This document shows, piece by piece, positions 1 to 8,584 of a stretch of DNA of 64,000 nt. Location: assembly GCA_964645835.1 (NCBI GenBank), contig CAZYDG010000065.1:1-64000 (forward strand), given 5' to 3'. Position numbers and translations under genes: made by a program. Source of the DNA: CAZBME01 sp964645835 (GTDB lineage Bacteria > Desulfobacterota > Syntrophia > Syntrophales > UBA8958). The number at the start of each line of letters is the position of its first letter. Within the stretch, counting starts at the first letter, position 1. The notes below the pieces were generated by a model. It saw only the letters and a program-made list of their open reading frames with translations. It was not told the origin of the DNA and searched no databases.

Positions 1-139
1 TTTCCTTTGCAGGGGCTTTTTCCTCAGCCTTTGCGGGCTCTGCAGCGGGCTTTGCTTCTTTTGCAGCCTGTGCGAAAGCAAGACCGGACAGGGAAAGGGC
101 GAACAGGATGGAAACGACGACGGACATTAACTTCTTCAT
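1..139 (-). CDS. Exported Ala/Lys/Glu-rich protein, N-terminal part
   Basis: Only the first 46 codons are in the window; the gene runs off the left edge. The protein starts with Met-Lys-Lys, a hydrophobic core (about residues 6-20) and an Ala-Phe-Ala cleavage-like site, which is a typical Sec signal peptide. After it comes a low-complexity stretch made of Ala, Lys, Glu and Pro. The start is supported by a GGAGGT ribosome binding site at 147-152, seven bases upstream. No family can be named from such a short, biased segment; small periplasmic or cell-surface proteins often look like this. It is separated from recR by about 180 bp. Confidence 0.7.
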   Translation of the reverse strand, partial: MKKLMSVVVSILFALSLSGLAFAQAAKEAKPAAEPAKAEEKAPAKE

Positions 140-320
140 GACACATACCTCCATTTAGTTTTAAAGTTGATCGATACTATACAAAGAATATGCCAAAATA
201 GGTATGCTAAAATATGCCAGTAAAATTAGACAAATACATGTGGTAATTATTTTAGCGCCCTGGATTATTCAGCATTGATGAGGAGTCCTTCCCCGCCTGA
301 TGAGGAAATATTCCCATGCT

Positions 321-926
321 CTACATATTTCTGCGGAATTCGATGGCCTTTCCGAGGGTCATCCGGTCCGTGTATTTCAGATCGCCGCCCACGGGAACGC
401 CCATGGCGATTCGCGATACACGAAGGTTCTTATCCTGGAGCAACCGTGTGATAAGGACGGCTGTTGATTCACCCTGGACATTGGGGTTGGTAGCGATAAT
501 CACTTCCGTCACGGCATTGTCGCGGATGCGATTCAGCAAATCATGGATGCGAAGGTCGTCGGGGCCGATGCCGTCCAGAGGTGCGAGGGCTCCGTGCAGA
601 ACGTGGTATGTGCCGTGGAAGCCGCCTGTTTCTTCGACGGCGATCAGTGCATCAGGATCTTCGACGATGCAGATCGTGTGACTATCACGAACGTTATCGG
701 CGCATATTTCACAGATTTCTTTTTCTGCCAAATTGAAGCAGACGGAACATAGACGGATTTTTTCCTTTACCTCCATGATACTTTCGGCAAGGCGTCGGGC
801 ATCCTCAATCGTTTCGTAGAGGATGAAGTTTGCAAGGCGGGCCGCCGTTTTTTCTCCGATACCGGGAAAGCGGCCCAGCTCTTTGATGAGACGCTGAATG
901 GGAGGGGCATAACCAGTGGTCATCAC
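321..926 (-). CDS. recR: Recombination protein RecR
   Basis: RecR acts with RecF and RecO in the cytoplasm to load RecA on gapped DNA. The 201-residue length is normal. An N-terminal helix-hairpin-helix (RFPGIGEKTAARLA, about 19-32) is followed by a four-cysteine zinc finger (C60, C63, C72, C75) and a Toprim domain beginning at ICIVEDPDAL (about 86-95). The gene lies 7 bp after ybaB and follows dnaX, the classic dnaX-ybaB-recR order, so all three are probably cotranscribed. Two adjacent Met codons at the start leave the exact N terminus open by one residue. Confidence 0.96.
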   Translation of the reverse strand: MMTTGYAPPIQRLIKELGRFPGIGEKTAARLANFILYETIEDARRLAESIMEVKEKIRLCSVCFNLAEKEICEICADNVRDSHTICIVEDPDALIAVEETGGFHGTYHVLHGALAPLDGIGPDDLRIHDLLNRIRDNAVTEVIIATNPNVQGESTAVLITRLLQDKNLRVSRIAMGVPVGGDLKYTDRMTLGKAIEFRRNM

Positions 927-933
927 ACTGACC

Positions 934-1245
934 TCACATCAACCCGGGGAGATTCATGCCACCCGTTATTTTTGACATTTCGGTCGTCGTCATTTCCTGC
1001 GCCTTCCGAATCCCTTCGTTGACGGCGGCGATGATCAGATCCTGGAGCATGTCTACGTCGTCGGGGTTGACTACATCCCTTTCAATTTTAAGAGATGCCA
1101 CCTCAAACTTGCCGTTGACGACGACAGAAACCATGCCGCCTCCTGCCGATGCTTCGACCGTCCTGTGTTCCAATTCCTGCTGGAGTTTGGCCATACGCTC
1201 CTGCAGCTTTTTTGCCTGTTTCATGATATTTCCAAAATTTGCCAA
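934..1245 (-). CDS. ybaB: Nucleoid-associated protein, YbaB/EbfC family
   Basis: Small DNA-binding protein of the YbaB/EbfC family, which forms dimers and coats DNA. Its 103 residues match the family length. Visible family features are the N-terminal amphipathic coiled-coil helix (KQAKKLQERMAKLQQEL) and the central GGGMVSVVVNGK beta segment. It sits between dnaX (24 bp upstream) and recR (7 bp downstream), its standard context. A ribosome binding site AGGAGG lies just upstream of the ATG (TTAGGAGGTTAG on the minus strand). Confidence 0.95.
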   Translation of the reverse strand: MANFGNIMKQAKKLQERMAKLQQELEHRTVEASAGGGMVSVVVNGKFEVASLKIERDVVNPDDVDMLQDLIIAAVNEGIRKAQEMTTTEMSKITGGMNLPGLM

Positions 1246-1269
1246 GGTTCTAACCTCCTAATTTCATTG

Positions 1270-3063
1270 TCATACGTCTTGTTTGCGAGTTTCGCCTGCA
1301 GATTTTCGTGAAACAACCTCTTTTACCTCAGCGCCCTCGAATACATCCAGTATTTTTTGTAACGCCGGATGGTTCATGACTTCTCTTTTGCTTTCCATCA
1401 AGCGGTTCGTTCTGGACGGTCCATTCTGGACTTTGTCAGTTGGCTCCTGTTCCAATCCGTTTGGTTCGAATCGGAGCACGATAAGCTCGTTTTTAAAAAA
1501 GACCCGTGCCTGGGCCTGAAGCGTCTCCTTTTGAGGTACGTCCATAGTGGCGATAAAAAGGTTGTAGTCTTTTCCGGTGCATGAAATGCGCAAAACATTA
1601 TTTTCAAGGGCGATAACTTTTCCATGATCGATCCGGGACCATAGGGGATAGCTTGCCTTCTTTACATGGATCTTGAATCCGTCCCACAACGCATCCTCCT
1701 GACCGGCTAAAGGCGAACCCATCTGCGGCAATTGTTGTTCATTTCCTTCTTGGCTGGGGATATCATTTGGCCGTTGATCATCGGATGGGACAATCGTCTC
1801 ATAAGCAGATTTTTTTGTTTCATGGACAGGTGAGGGATGCTCTTCTTTCTGCGTGGAGGCATAGGTCATTTGTGAAGAAGCAGCTTTTGGTTTTGCCGGT
1901 TCCGAAGGCCCCGATGAAAGACGTTTTTCCAGTCCTTCCATCCGGGACATAATCTGATCGATGGGGATCAAGGGCTCCAGATAGGCCATGCGGACAAGAG
2001 TTGCTTCCAGGTTCAACCTGGTGTGTCGGCTTCTCCGGAGGCTGTCTTCCTCGTCCATGAGAACGTCCAGATAGCGTTGGAGAGTATCACGGGAAAGGTC
2101 CGCCGTCTGTTCTTTCATCTTTTCCAGATCATCTCCGCCGATCTGGAGCATGTCTTCATGGGGTCCTATGATCTTGATGAACAGAAGATTACGAAAATGC
2201 TGAAGCAGCATTTGGAAAAAAGACAGCATATCGAGGCCGGCGTAGTAAGCTTCATCGATGATCCGGAGACATTGGGCGGCATCGCCTTTGAAAACGGCAG
2301 CGGAGGTTTGGAACAAAAAGCGCCGGTCCGACCGTCCGAGGATGCTTTCGACGTCCTGGTCCGCAATGTCGAGGCCGGCATATGAGATGACTTGGTCAAA
2401 GATGCTTTCCGAATCTCGCATGCTGCCGTCTCCGGCCTCGGCGATCCACATGAGACCTGCATCGGAGATGCGAATGCCCTCGGCATCGGCGATCTTCCTG
2501 AGGTTCTGGGCAATGTGCTTCAACGAAATACGGTGAAAATCGAAGCACTGACACCGGGACATGATCGTAGCGGGGATTTTTTGGGTTTCCGTAGTCGCAA
2601 AGACGAAAATGACGTGGGGCGGCGGTTCCTCCAGGGTTTTCAGGAGGGCATTGAAGGCCTCCCGCGTAAGCATGTGGACCTCATCGATGATGTAAACCTT
2701 GTAACGGGATGATACAGGCTGAAATCTGACGTTTTCCCGAAGCTCTCGAACCTCATCGATTCCTCTGTTGGATGCGCCATCGATTTCTTGAACGTCAAGG
2801 GAAATGCCCTCCGTGATTTCACGGCAATTGGGGCAGATCTGGCAGGGTGCCTGTGTGGGACCTTTTTCGCAATTCAGGGCTTTAGCGAGAATCCGGGCGA
2901 TGGATGTCTTTCCAATGCCTCTGGGGCCGCTGAAAATGAATGAATGGGCAATGCGGTTCAGACTGATGGCATTTCTCAAAGTCTTAACTACATGTTCCTG
3001 GCCTACGACGTCTTCAAAGGTCTGAGGTCGCCATTTGCGGGCTATGACAAGATAATCGGACAT
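1270..3063 (-). CDS. dnaX: DNA polymerase III subunit gamma/tau
   Basis: Clamp-loader ATPase of the replicative polymerase. The start at 3063 gives MSDYLVIARKWRPQTF, the conserved N terminus. The frame is open 16 codons further upstream, but that extension would run into the ffs RNA gene, so it is not used. Visible motifs: Walker A GPRGIGKTS, a four-cysteine zinc module (CEKGPTQAPCQICPNC), Walker B IDEVHMLT, sensor 1 and the SRC motif (SRCQCFDF). Domain III follows, then a variable Pro/Ser/Lys-rich linker and a tau-like C-terminal domain. At 597 residues it is full length. It heads the dnaX-ybaB-recR group. Confidence 0.95.
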   Translation of the reverse strand: MSDYLVIARKWRPQTFEDVVGQEHVVKTLRNAISLNRIAHSFIFSGPRGIGKTSIARILAKALNCEKGPTQAPCQICPNCREITEGISLDVQEIDGASNRGIDEVRELRENVRFQPVSSRYKVYIIDEVHMLTREAFNALLKTLEEPPPHVIFVFATTETQKIPATIMSRCQCFDFHRISLKHIAQNLRKIADAEGIRISDAGLMWIAEAGDGSMRDSESIFDQVISYAGLDIADQDVESILGRSDRRFLFQTSAAVFKGDAAQCLRIIDEAYYAGLDMLSFFQMLLQHFRNLLFIKIIGPHEDMLQIGGDDLEKMKEQTADLSRDTLQRYLDVLMDEEDSLRRSRHTRLNLEATLVRMAYLEPLIPIDQIMSRMEGLEKRLSSGPSEPAKPKAASSQMTYASTQKEEHPSPVHETKKSAYETIVPSDDQRPNDIPSQEGNEQQLPQMGSPLAGQEDALWDGFKIHVKKASYPLWSRIDHGKVIALENNVLRISCTGKDYNLFIATMDVPQKETLQAQARVFFKNELIVLRFEPNGLEQEPTDKVQNGPSRTNRLMESKREVMNHPALQKILDVFEGAEVKEVVSRKSAGETRKQDV

Positions 3064-3090
3064 AGATTGTACATAGATTGAAGTATAGAT

Positions 3091-3187
3091 AGCCGGGGTT
3101 CCCCGCGGCACACGCCGGTTATTGTTACCGCTGCTTCCTTCCGGACCTGACGGGGTTCACAATCCGCCGTTGCACGGGCCCCGGCTA
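3091..3187 (-). ncRNA. ffs: Signal recognition particle RNA (4.5S, small bacterial type)
   Basis: Read on the minus strand, the sequence carries the conserved SRP RNA apical hairpin: GTCAGGTCCGGAAGGAAGC followed by AGCGGTAA. The ends pair as a long stem (AGCCGGGG near 3098-3091 with CCCCGGCT near 3187-3180). The length of about 97 nt fits the 4.5S class. It lies between the tRNA-Ser genes and dnaX, a frequent location for ffs. Its exact ends are estimated from the terminal stem. Confidence 0.93.
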
Positions 3188-3247
3188 TGGAATGTAACGG
3201 CGGCGGCCATACCCTCCAAGGATCGGCCGCTGCTCGTTTATGTATGG

Positions 3248-3338
3248 CGGAGAGAGCGGGATTCGAACCCGCGGTACACCTTTGTGGGCATACACACGAT
3301 TTCCAGTCGTGCCCTATCGGCCTCTCAGGCATCTCTCC
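3248..3338 (-). tRNA. tRNA-Ser (anticodon GGA)
   Basis: A 91-nt class II tRNA. The acceptor stem GGAGAGA (3338-3332) pairs with the copy at 3255-3249. The T arm contains GGTTCGAATCC-like sequence (GGATTCGAACCC on the plus strand). The anticodon loop is CTGGAAA between the stem halves CACGA and TCGTG, giving anticodon GGA for UCC/UCU. The long variable arm expected of tRNA-Ser is present, and the CCA end is encoded (3245-3247). Confidence 0.95.
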
Positions 3339-3356
3339 CTTTATTTTTTTTCATGG

Positions 3357-3447
3357 CGGAGAGAGGGGGATTCGAACCCCCGTGAGAGCTTTTGGCCCCC
3401 AAATCGATTTCGAGTCGATCCCGTTACGACCACTTCGGTACCTCTCC
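3357..3447 (-). tRNA. tRNA-Ser (anticodon CGA)
   Basis: A 91-nt class II tRNA immediately upstream of the other tRNA-Ser. The acceptor stem GGAGAGG pairs with TCTCTCC with one G-U pair. The anticodon loop CTCGAAA, flanked by ATCGA and TCGAT, gives anticodon CGA, which reads UCG. The variable arm is long and CCA is encoded (3354-3356). Only one base separates its 5' end from the tadA stop codon, so it is probably processed from a tadA-tRNA-tRNA-ffs transcript. Confidence 0.95.
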
Positions 3448-3448
3448 A

Positions 3449-3949
3449 CTATATTGATTCCGTCTCTGAAACAGTCCGCGATACTAGCCTCTTTCCTCGG
3501 AAAAATCCACTTAAAATTTCGGCACAGGCCTCTTTTTCTATTCCTTCAGTCACTTGGACGGTATGATTGAACCGCCCATCTTCAAGAATCCGGTATAGGG
3601 AGGCGACAGCCCCTGCCTTGGGATCATAAGCGCCGAAAACGAGCCGTCCGATCCGAGCCTGGATGATGGCGCCTACGCACATAATGCACGGTTCAAGAGT
3701 GACGTACAGGGTTGTACCCGGTAACCGATAGTTCCCTAACTTGGCGCCTCCTTGACGGATGACCTGTACCTCGGCATGGGCAGATGCATCGTTCAAGAAG
3801 ATCGGGCTGTTGTGTGCACAGGCCAAGACAGTTTCCCCCAGGGCAAGTACAGCGCCGACGGGCACTTCTCCCCTCTCGGCGGCGATACGTGCCTGCTCCA
3901 GGGCAAGGCGCATCATCCGTTCATCAAGGTTCATGAAACAGGCATACAT
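3449..3949 (-). CDS. tadA: tRNA-specific adenosine deaminase
   Basis: Converts A34 to inosine in tRNA-Arg(ACG). It is a zinc-dependent cytidine-deaminase-fold enzyme. The zinc site is complete: HAE at residues 58-60 (His ligand and catalytic Glu) and PCIMC at 87-91 (two Cys ligands). The length of 166 residues is normal. The start may be at this ATG or five codons later (MNLDERMMRLA, position 3934); neither has a strong ribosome binding site. The gene is directly followed by two tRNA-Ser genes. Confidence 0.93.
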   Translation of the reverse strand: MYACFMNLDERMMRLALEQARIAAERGEVPVGAVLALGETVLACAHNSPIFLNDASAHAEVQVIRQGGAKLGNYRLPGTTLYVTLEPCIMCVGAIIQARIGRLVFGAYDPKAGAVASLYRILEDGRFNHTVQVTEGIEKEACAEILSGFFRGKRLVSRTVSETESI

Positions 3950-4024
3950 ACGGACTTTTCAAAATTTGTCAAGAAAATTGATAAGACCAAATCCACCACC
4001 AATACCTATAGACTCTGATGCATA

Positions 4025-4141
4025 GTAGCAAGGTATTGCCCTTCCGGTTCAGGGATTTTTCCCATGTTAACATGTTGCATATGACATCACTGATACGGAC
4101 TGGGAAAAATCCCATTCACATTCAGACCAATACCTTGCTAC
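4025..4141. repeat. Dispersed imperfect palindrome, copy 1
   Basis: The 280-bp gap between tadA and the kdpD-like gene holds nested perfect inverted repeats: a 14-bp arm (GTAGCAAGGTATTG, 4025-4038, against 4128-4141) and a 13-bp arm (GGGATTTTTCCCA, 4052-4064, against 4101-4113). The arm order and spacing match a second copy near 30350-30480. The flank before it (GACTCTGATGCATA) also recurs there. No coding potential is seen. Confidence 0.7.
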
Positions 4142-4230
4142 CAGCTGATCGATTTGTCTGAAATTTAGTCGTTGATTATTGAAAGAAAAGCAAGGCTGAA
4201 TAATGTTTCCGTAAGCAGCGCAGGTAAGGA

Positions 4231-5916
4231 TTATCTGCTTTCCCAGGACTGAAGGGGCGCAAATGCCTCCTGGGCGTCATGGGCCGCCTGCAGGACCTGC
4301 CGCAAATGCCTGTTCTGGAGATTCCGTGCGGCCAGTGCCAGAAGTTGCAATTGAATTTCCGGTTTATCTTCAGGGGATAAACTCAGGAAAATAAATTCCA
4401 TGGGTTTTTCCGTGTCCATGTCCTTGATTCCCTGCCGTGTTATCCCTAGGGCGGCAAGGGGCTGTAAGAGACCGGCAATCCTGCCGTGGGGAAATGCTAC
4501 GCCTTCATTAAAAAAAGTCGATCCCTGATCCTCGCGGTTTCGGACAGATTCCACACAGTATCCCGGATCGACATCCGGTATGCCTGCACAAGCCATCCTG
4601 ACCAGAGTGTCGAGGGCTTCTTCACGGGATACCGGTTCATACCAGATCATTATCTTTCCTTCATTGAGGAGAGAACTCATCAACACAGGCGCCCCTTCTC
4701 CCGGAGATTTTGATGCAGGCGCCGTCGCTTTCAAGGGAGCACGGTATTGCTCATCCATTGCAATGGCTGCCTTCGGCTTGGCCGGATTATAAGTATGCGT
4801 ACCCAGGACAACGATGGTCACGCCTTTGGCCTCTTCAATCAAACGATCCGGGATGCTCCTTTCCCCTTTGATCCGTCTCCAGAAAGAAATGGGGGCCGGT
4901 GATCCGAGGACGATATGGCCAACCATATATTCTCTGGCAAAACGGATGATCGTATCAGCAATGTCATAACCTTTATAGGTGAAGACCATGGCGCCCAGTT
5001 CCTTCGCCAGAGTCAGTGTTCCGGAGATCATTCTTTGGGTCTGGCTGTCGATCACAGTGGCCTCTTCGGAAGGTGTTTGGACGTAAACGGCAAACCAGTT
5101 CCGATTGAACTTACCGGCAAGCCGTGAGGCATACCGAAGGAGCATATCGCTGTTGGGACCCCGTGAACTCAGGCAGACCATGATCTGATCGGGCACGATG
5201 GGGCTATCCTCAGGGAGTGTCTCCTGACGCTTCTGATCGATCTGGGCCGCCATTTCCCGCAGGGTCAATTCCCGCAGGTTTTCGAGATTGGGGGCCTTGA
5301 AAAAGTTCTCCATAGCCGTCCCGACCCGTTCCGACGGATAAACCTTACCCTCCATCAGACGTTCCTGGAGATCCTCCGGTGTAACATCAACATTTACAAT
5401 TTGATCGGCTTCGGCCAGGACACTGTCGGGCAGCCGTTCCCTCACCTTGACACCAACGGTTTTTTCAACTGTATTGTAAAGGCTCTCCAAATGCTGAACA
5501 TTCAAGGTTGTCATGACATGGATGCCGGCGGCCAGAATATCCTGAACATCTTCATACCGTTTGGCGTTCTTGGTTCCCGGCACATTGGTATGGGCAAGCT
5601 CATCCACCAGGGCAACCTGAGGTTTGCGCCGGAGAACGGCTTCCAAATCCATCTCTTCGGTGACAATACCCCGGTACTGTCGCTGCTCACGGGGTATTAC
5701 CTCCAGCCCTTCAATGAGCTTTGCCGTATCGGCCCGGCCATGGGTTTCAACCAGGGCGACCACGACGTCAATCCCATCCGCCTTGAGACGGTGGGCCTCC
5801 TGGAGCATTTGATATGTCTTGCCGACGCCTGCCGCGTAACCGAGATATACCTTCAACCGTCCCCGTTCGGCACGGCGGATCATCCGCAGAAATGCGTCAG
5901 CCCGTTCATTTGTCAC
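4231..5916 (-). CDS. kdpD: KdpD-type sensor (KdpD + USP domains) fused to a PTS EIIA domain; no kinase
   Basis: A 561-residue cytoplasmic protein. Residues about 20-230 are the KdpD N-terminal domain with Walker A (GYAAGVGKT, about 26-34) and VALVDELAHTNVPG. A universal-stress-like domain follows (about 243-375). It lacks the four membrane segments and the HisKA/HATPase kinase of full KdpD. In their place, about residues 415-561 form a PTS EIIA type-2/Ntr-like domain whose phosphorylatable His is present in GVAFPHGR (H477). It starts 6 bp after kdpC and ends the operon. In E. coli, EIIA-Ntr binds KdpD and stimulates it, so this fusion joins known partners. The kinase function may be supplied by the separate kinase at 10886-12709 (inference). 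Confidence 0.9.
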   Translation of the reverse strand: MTNERADAFLRMIRRAERGRLKVYLGYAAGVGKTYQMLQEAHRLKADGIDVVVALVETHGRADTAKLIEGLEVIPREQRQYRGIVTEEMDLEAVLRRKPQVALVDELAHTNVPGTKNAKRYEDVQDILAAGIHVMTTLNVQHLESLYNTVEKTVGVKVRERLPDSVLAEADQIVNVDVTPEDLQERLMEGKVYPSERVGTAMENFFKAPNLENLRELTLREMAAQIDQKRQETLPEDSPIVPDQIMVCLSSRGPNSDMLLRYASRLAGKFNRNWFAVYVQTPSEEATVIDSQTQRMISGTLTLAKELGAMVFTYKGYDIADTIIRFAREYMVGHIVLGSPAPISFWRRIKGERSIPDRLIEEAKGVTIVVLGTHTYNPAKPKAAIAMDEQYRAPLKATAPASKSPGEGAPVLMSSLLNEGKIMIWYEPVSREEALDTLVRMACAGIPDVDPGYCVESVRNREDQGSTFFNEGVAFPHGRIAGLLQPLAALGITRQGIKDMDTEKPMEFIFLSLSPEDKPEIQLQLLALAARNLQNRHLRQVLQAAHDAQEAFAPLQSWESR

Positions 5917-5922
5917 CGGCTA

Positions 5923-6510
5923 TCACCGCCTTCCGTCAAGATCGATGTTCAGCATCAGGACATTTACCCGGGGTTCACCAAAGATGCCCCAATCACGGCC
6001 TTCCGTATGCATGGTTATTTTCTTCTTAAGGGTCTCCAACCCCATATTCCTGGCTTTCGCCACACGAGGAGCTTGCAGCAGGGCATTCTGCATGCTGATA
6101 TGGGGGTCCAGACCGCTTCCGGAGGCTGTAACGGCATCGGCAGGAATTGGGGTTTGAGGACTGATATTATTTACTGCCCGGTAATCTTTGGTGCGATTTT
6201 TCACCATGTCGACCAGCTTCAGGGATGTCGGTCCGAGGTTGCTGCCGCCGGAGTTGGCTCCGTCATAGCCTTGTCCTGCCGCTGAAGGTCGGGGATGGAA
6301 ATAGAGAGGCCCTTTAAATCCTTGAGAAATGAGTGACGAGCCCGCCATTTTCCCATGAACTTGAATCAGTGAACCGTTTGCCTGATGGGGAAATAAGATC
6401 TGTCCCATGCCCCAGACCAAAAGAGGATACGCTCCGCAGAGGATGACGGCCAAAAGCCCTATGGTCATACAAGCAATGTGTAATTCCCTCAAATAATTTT
6501 GTACCTTCAT
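5923..6510 (-). CDS. kdpC: Potassium-transporting ATPase subunit C
   Basis: KdpC is the small subunit of the KdpFABC potassium pump. It has one N-terminal membrane span (about residues 13-35) and a periplasmic domain. The 195-residue length is normal. Family motifs are visible: YFHPRPSAAG near 70-80, GSNLGPTS, the PADAVTASGSGLDPHIS block, and a C-terminal FGEPRVNVLMLN segment. It follows kdpB by about 80 bp and is 6 bp before the kdpD-like gene, so it belongs to the same transcript. Confidence 0.95.
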   Translation of the reverse strand: MKVQNYLRELHIACMTIGLLAVILCGAYPLLVWGMGQILFPHQANGSLIQVHGKMAGSSLISQGFKGPLYFHPRPSAAGQGYDGANSGGSNLGPTSLKLVDMVKNRTKDYRAVNNISPQTPIPADAVTASGSGLDPHISMQNALLQAPRVAKARNMGLETLKKKITMHTEGRDWGIFGEPRVNVLMLNIDLDGRR

Positions 6511-6589
6511 TGTTTGTTCCTATTCATTTCCAGGCAGCCTTCCAGGGCGCCGGTTTATAGTATTTAGGCCAATCCCAGAAAATTGATAA

Positions 6590-8584
6590 TCACATCAATG
6601 ATTTTAATGCCTGCAAAAGGAGCCAAAAGGCTCCCAGCCCATAAATGAACAAATTTCGCCGAAGCAGGATTGAAGCGGACAAAGGCCGAAACATGACACC
6701 CCGGAGGGCGAGCGGTATCAAGGCCACGATGATCAGAGCATTGAAAATAACGGCAGACAGGATAGCGCTTTGGGGCGATTTAAGCCCCATGATGTTCAAC
6801 GGTGCGATGACCGGAAATAATCCGATCAGCATGGCGGGAATGATGGCGAAATATTTGGCTACGTCATTGGCGATGCTGAAAGTGGTCAGGGCACCGCGGG
6901 TCATGAGCATCTGCTTGCCGATTTCCACGATCTCGATGAGTTTTGTCGGATTGGAGTCGAGATCGACCATGTTTCCTGCTTCTTTGGCCGCCTGGGTTCC
7001 CGTATTCATCGCCACGCCTACATCTGCCTGGGCCAGTGCCGGGGCATCATTTGTGCCGTCACCGGTCATGGCGACCAGGTGACCTGTTGCCTGTTCCCGG
7101 CGTATGAGGGCAAGTTTGTCTTCAGGCCGGGCCTCAGCCAGAAAATCATCAACACCGGCCTCTTGGGCGATGGCCTCCGCTGTCAAACGATTATCGCCGG
7201 TGATCATGACGGTGCGGATACCCATGGCCCGAAAACGCTCGAAGCGGTCCTTCAAACCGCCCTTGACAATGTCCTTAAGATGAACGACTCCCAAGACGCG
7301 GTTATCTTCAGCAACCACCAGGGATGTTCCTCCCGACCGAGAGATTTTCTCTATCGCCTCTGTCTCAGCCGGAGAATAATCCTTCCCGATGAATTCCCTG
7401 ATTGCATCGGGGGCGCCCTTTCGAATCTTCCGGCTGTCCACATCTACTCCGCTCATACGGGATTGTGCAGAAAAGGCCATGAATGTTGCATGAGCCATGT
7501 CGGCGATAGAACGGCCCCGCAGGCCGTAGTCTTTAGCCAGGACTACAATACTTCGACCTTCCGGTGTCTCATCGGCCAGGGAGGCGAGTTGAGCCCCGTC
7601 AGCCAGTTCCTGGGCCGATACGCCCGGTGAGGGAATAAATTCTGTTGCCTGCCGATTGCCGAGGGTAATGGTTCCCGTTTTATCCAGGAGCAGGACGTCA
7701 ACGTCTCACGCTGCCTCTACTGCCCGGCCACTCATGGCCAGGACGTTCTTCTGCACCAGCCGGTCGATTCCGGCAATGCCGATTGCACTCAATAGTCCGC
7801 CGATGGTTGTGGGAATCAGGCACACCAGAAGGGAGATGAGAACCGTTACGGAAAAGGACAAGCCCGAATAGAGGCCGAAAAGCTTCAATGTCAGGATCAC
7901 TACCAGAAAGATAATGGTAAGGGCCGAGAGGAGTATGGTCAAGGCGATTTCATTGGGTGTCTTTTGCCGTTCAGCCCCTTCCACGAGCCCGATCATGCGG
8001 TCCATGAAACTTTCTCCCGGATCGGCAGTCACCTCGACCCTGATCTGATCGGAGAGGACCCGCGTCCCGCCGGTAACGGCGCTTCGGTCGCCGCCGGCCT
8101 CGCGGATGACAGGGGCCGACTCGCCAGTAATGGCCGATTCATCCACAGTCGCCGCCCCTTCAATGATGTCCCCGTCAGCTGGAATGATTTCACCAGCGGA
8201 AACGAGAATCACATCCCCTTTCCGAAGGGCCTCAGCCGGCATTTGTTCCAATGCACCGGAGGCCAGTATCAGGTTGGCCATAGTATGGGTACGCGTTTTC
8301 CGCAGGGCGTCTGCCTGTGCTTTGCCCCGTCCCTCCGCCATGGCCTCGGCAAAATTGGCAAATAGAACGGTAAACCAGAGCCAGAGGGTGATCTGGAGCC
8401 CAAAACCAAGGGGCTCGCCCGCCGGTCTGAAGAAAAGGCCGATAGTCGTCATGAGAGCCCCGACCTCCGTGACGAACATAACGGGGTTCTTCATCATATT
8501 CAGGGGATGAAGTTTCCGGAATGATGCAAGCGATGCCTCACTGATGATATCTTTTTCAAAAAGGACATGTGATTTGACAGCCAT
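6590..8584 (-). pseudogene. kdpB: Potassium-transporting ATPase ATP-binding subunit, interrupted by one in-frame TGA
   Basis: KdpB is the P-type ATPase subunit of the potassium pump. The frame encodes 664 residues if a TGA at 7706-7708 (codon 293) is ignored. The sequence around it reads SGRAVEAA-stop-DVDVLLLDKTGT, where the family has Gly; GGA to TGA is a single base change. Downstream all key motifs are intact: the phosphorylated Asp in DKTGT, TGDN, and GDGTNDAPALAQADVG. Upstream, the actuator motif TGES is present. The ATG overlaps the kdpA stop (TAATG). Termination would yield a fragment lacking the catalytic domain. Read-through, a real null mutation or a base-call error cannot be told apart here. 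Confidence 0.9.

Noticed and set aside
1490..1505. T6A5 run in dnaX as a programmed frameshift site
   Set aside because: It lies near the C-terminal end, not after domain III where gamma/tau frameshifting occurs.
7706..7708. UGA read as glycine or selenocysteine in kdpB
   Set aside because: Many genes here end in TGA (for example trpG, cheR, cpoB-like), so UGA is a normal stop. No selenocysteine element is recognised and KdpB is not a selenoprotein.
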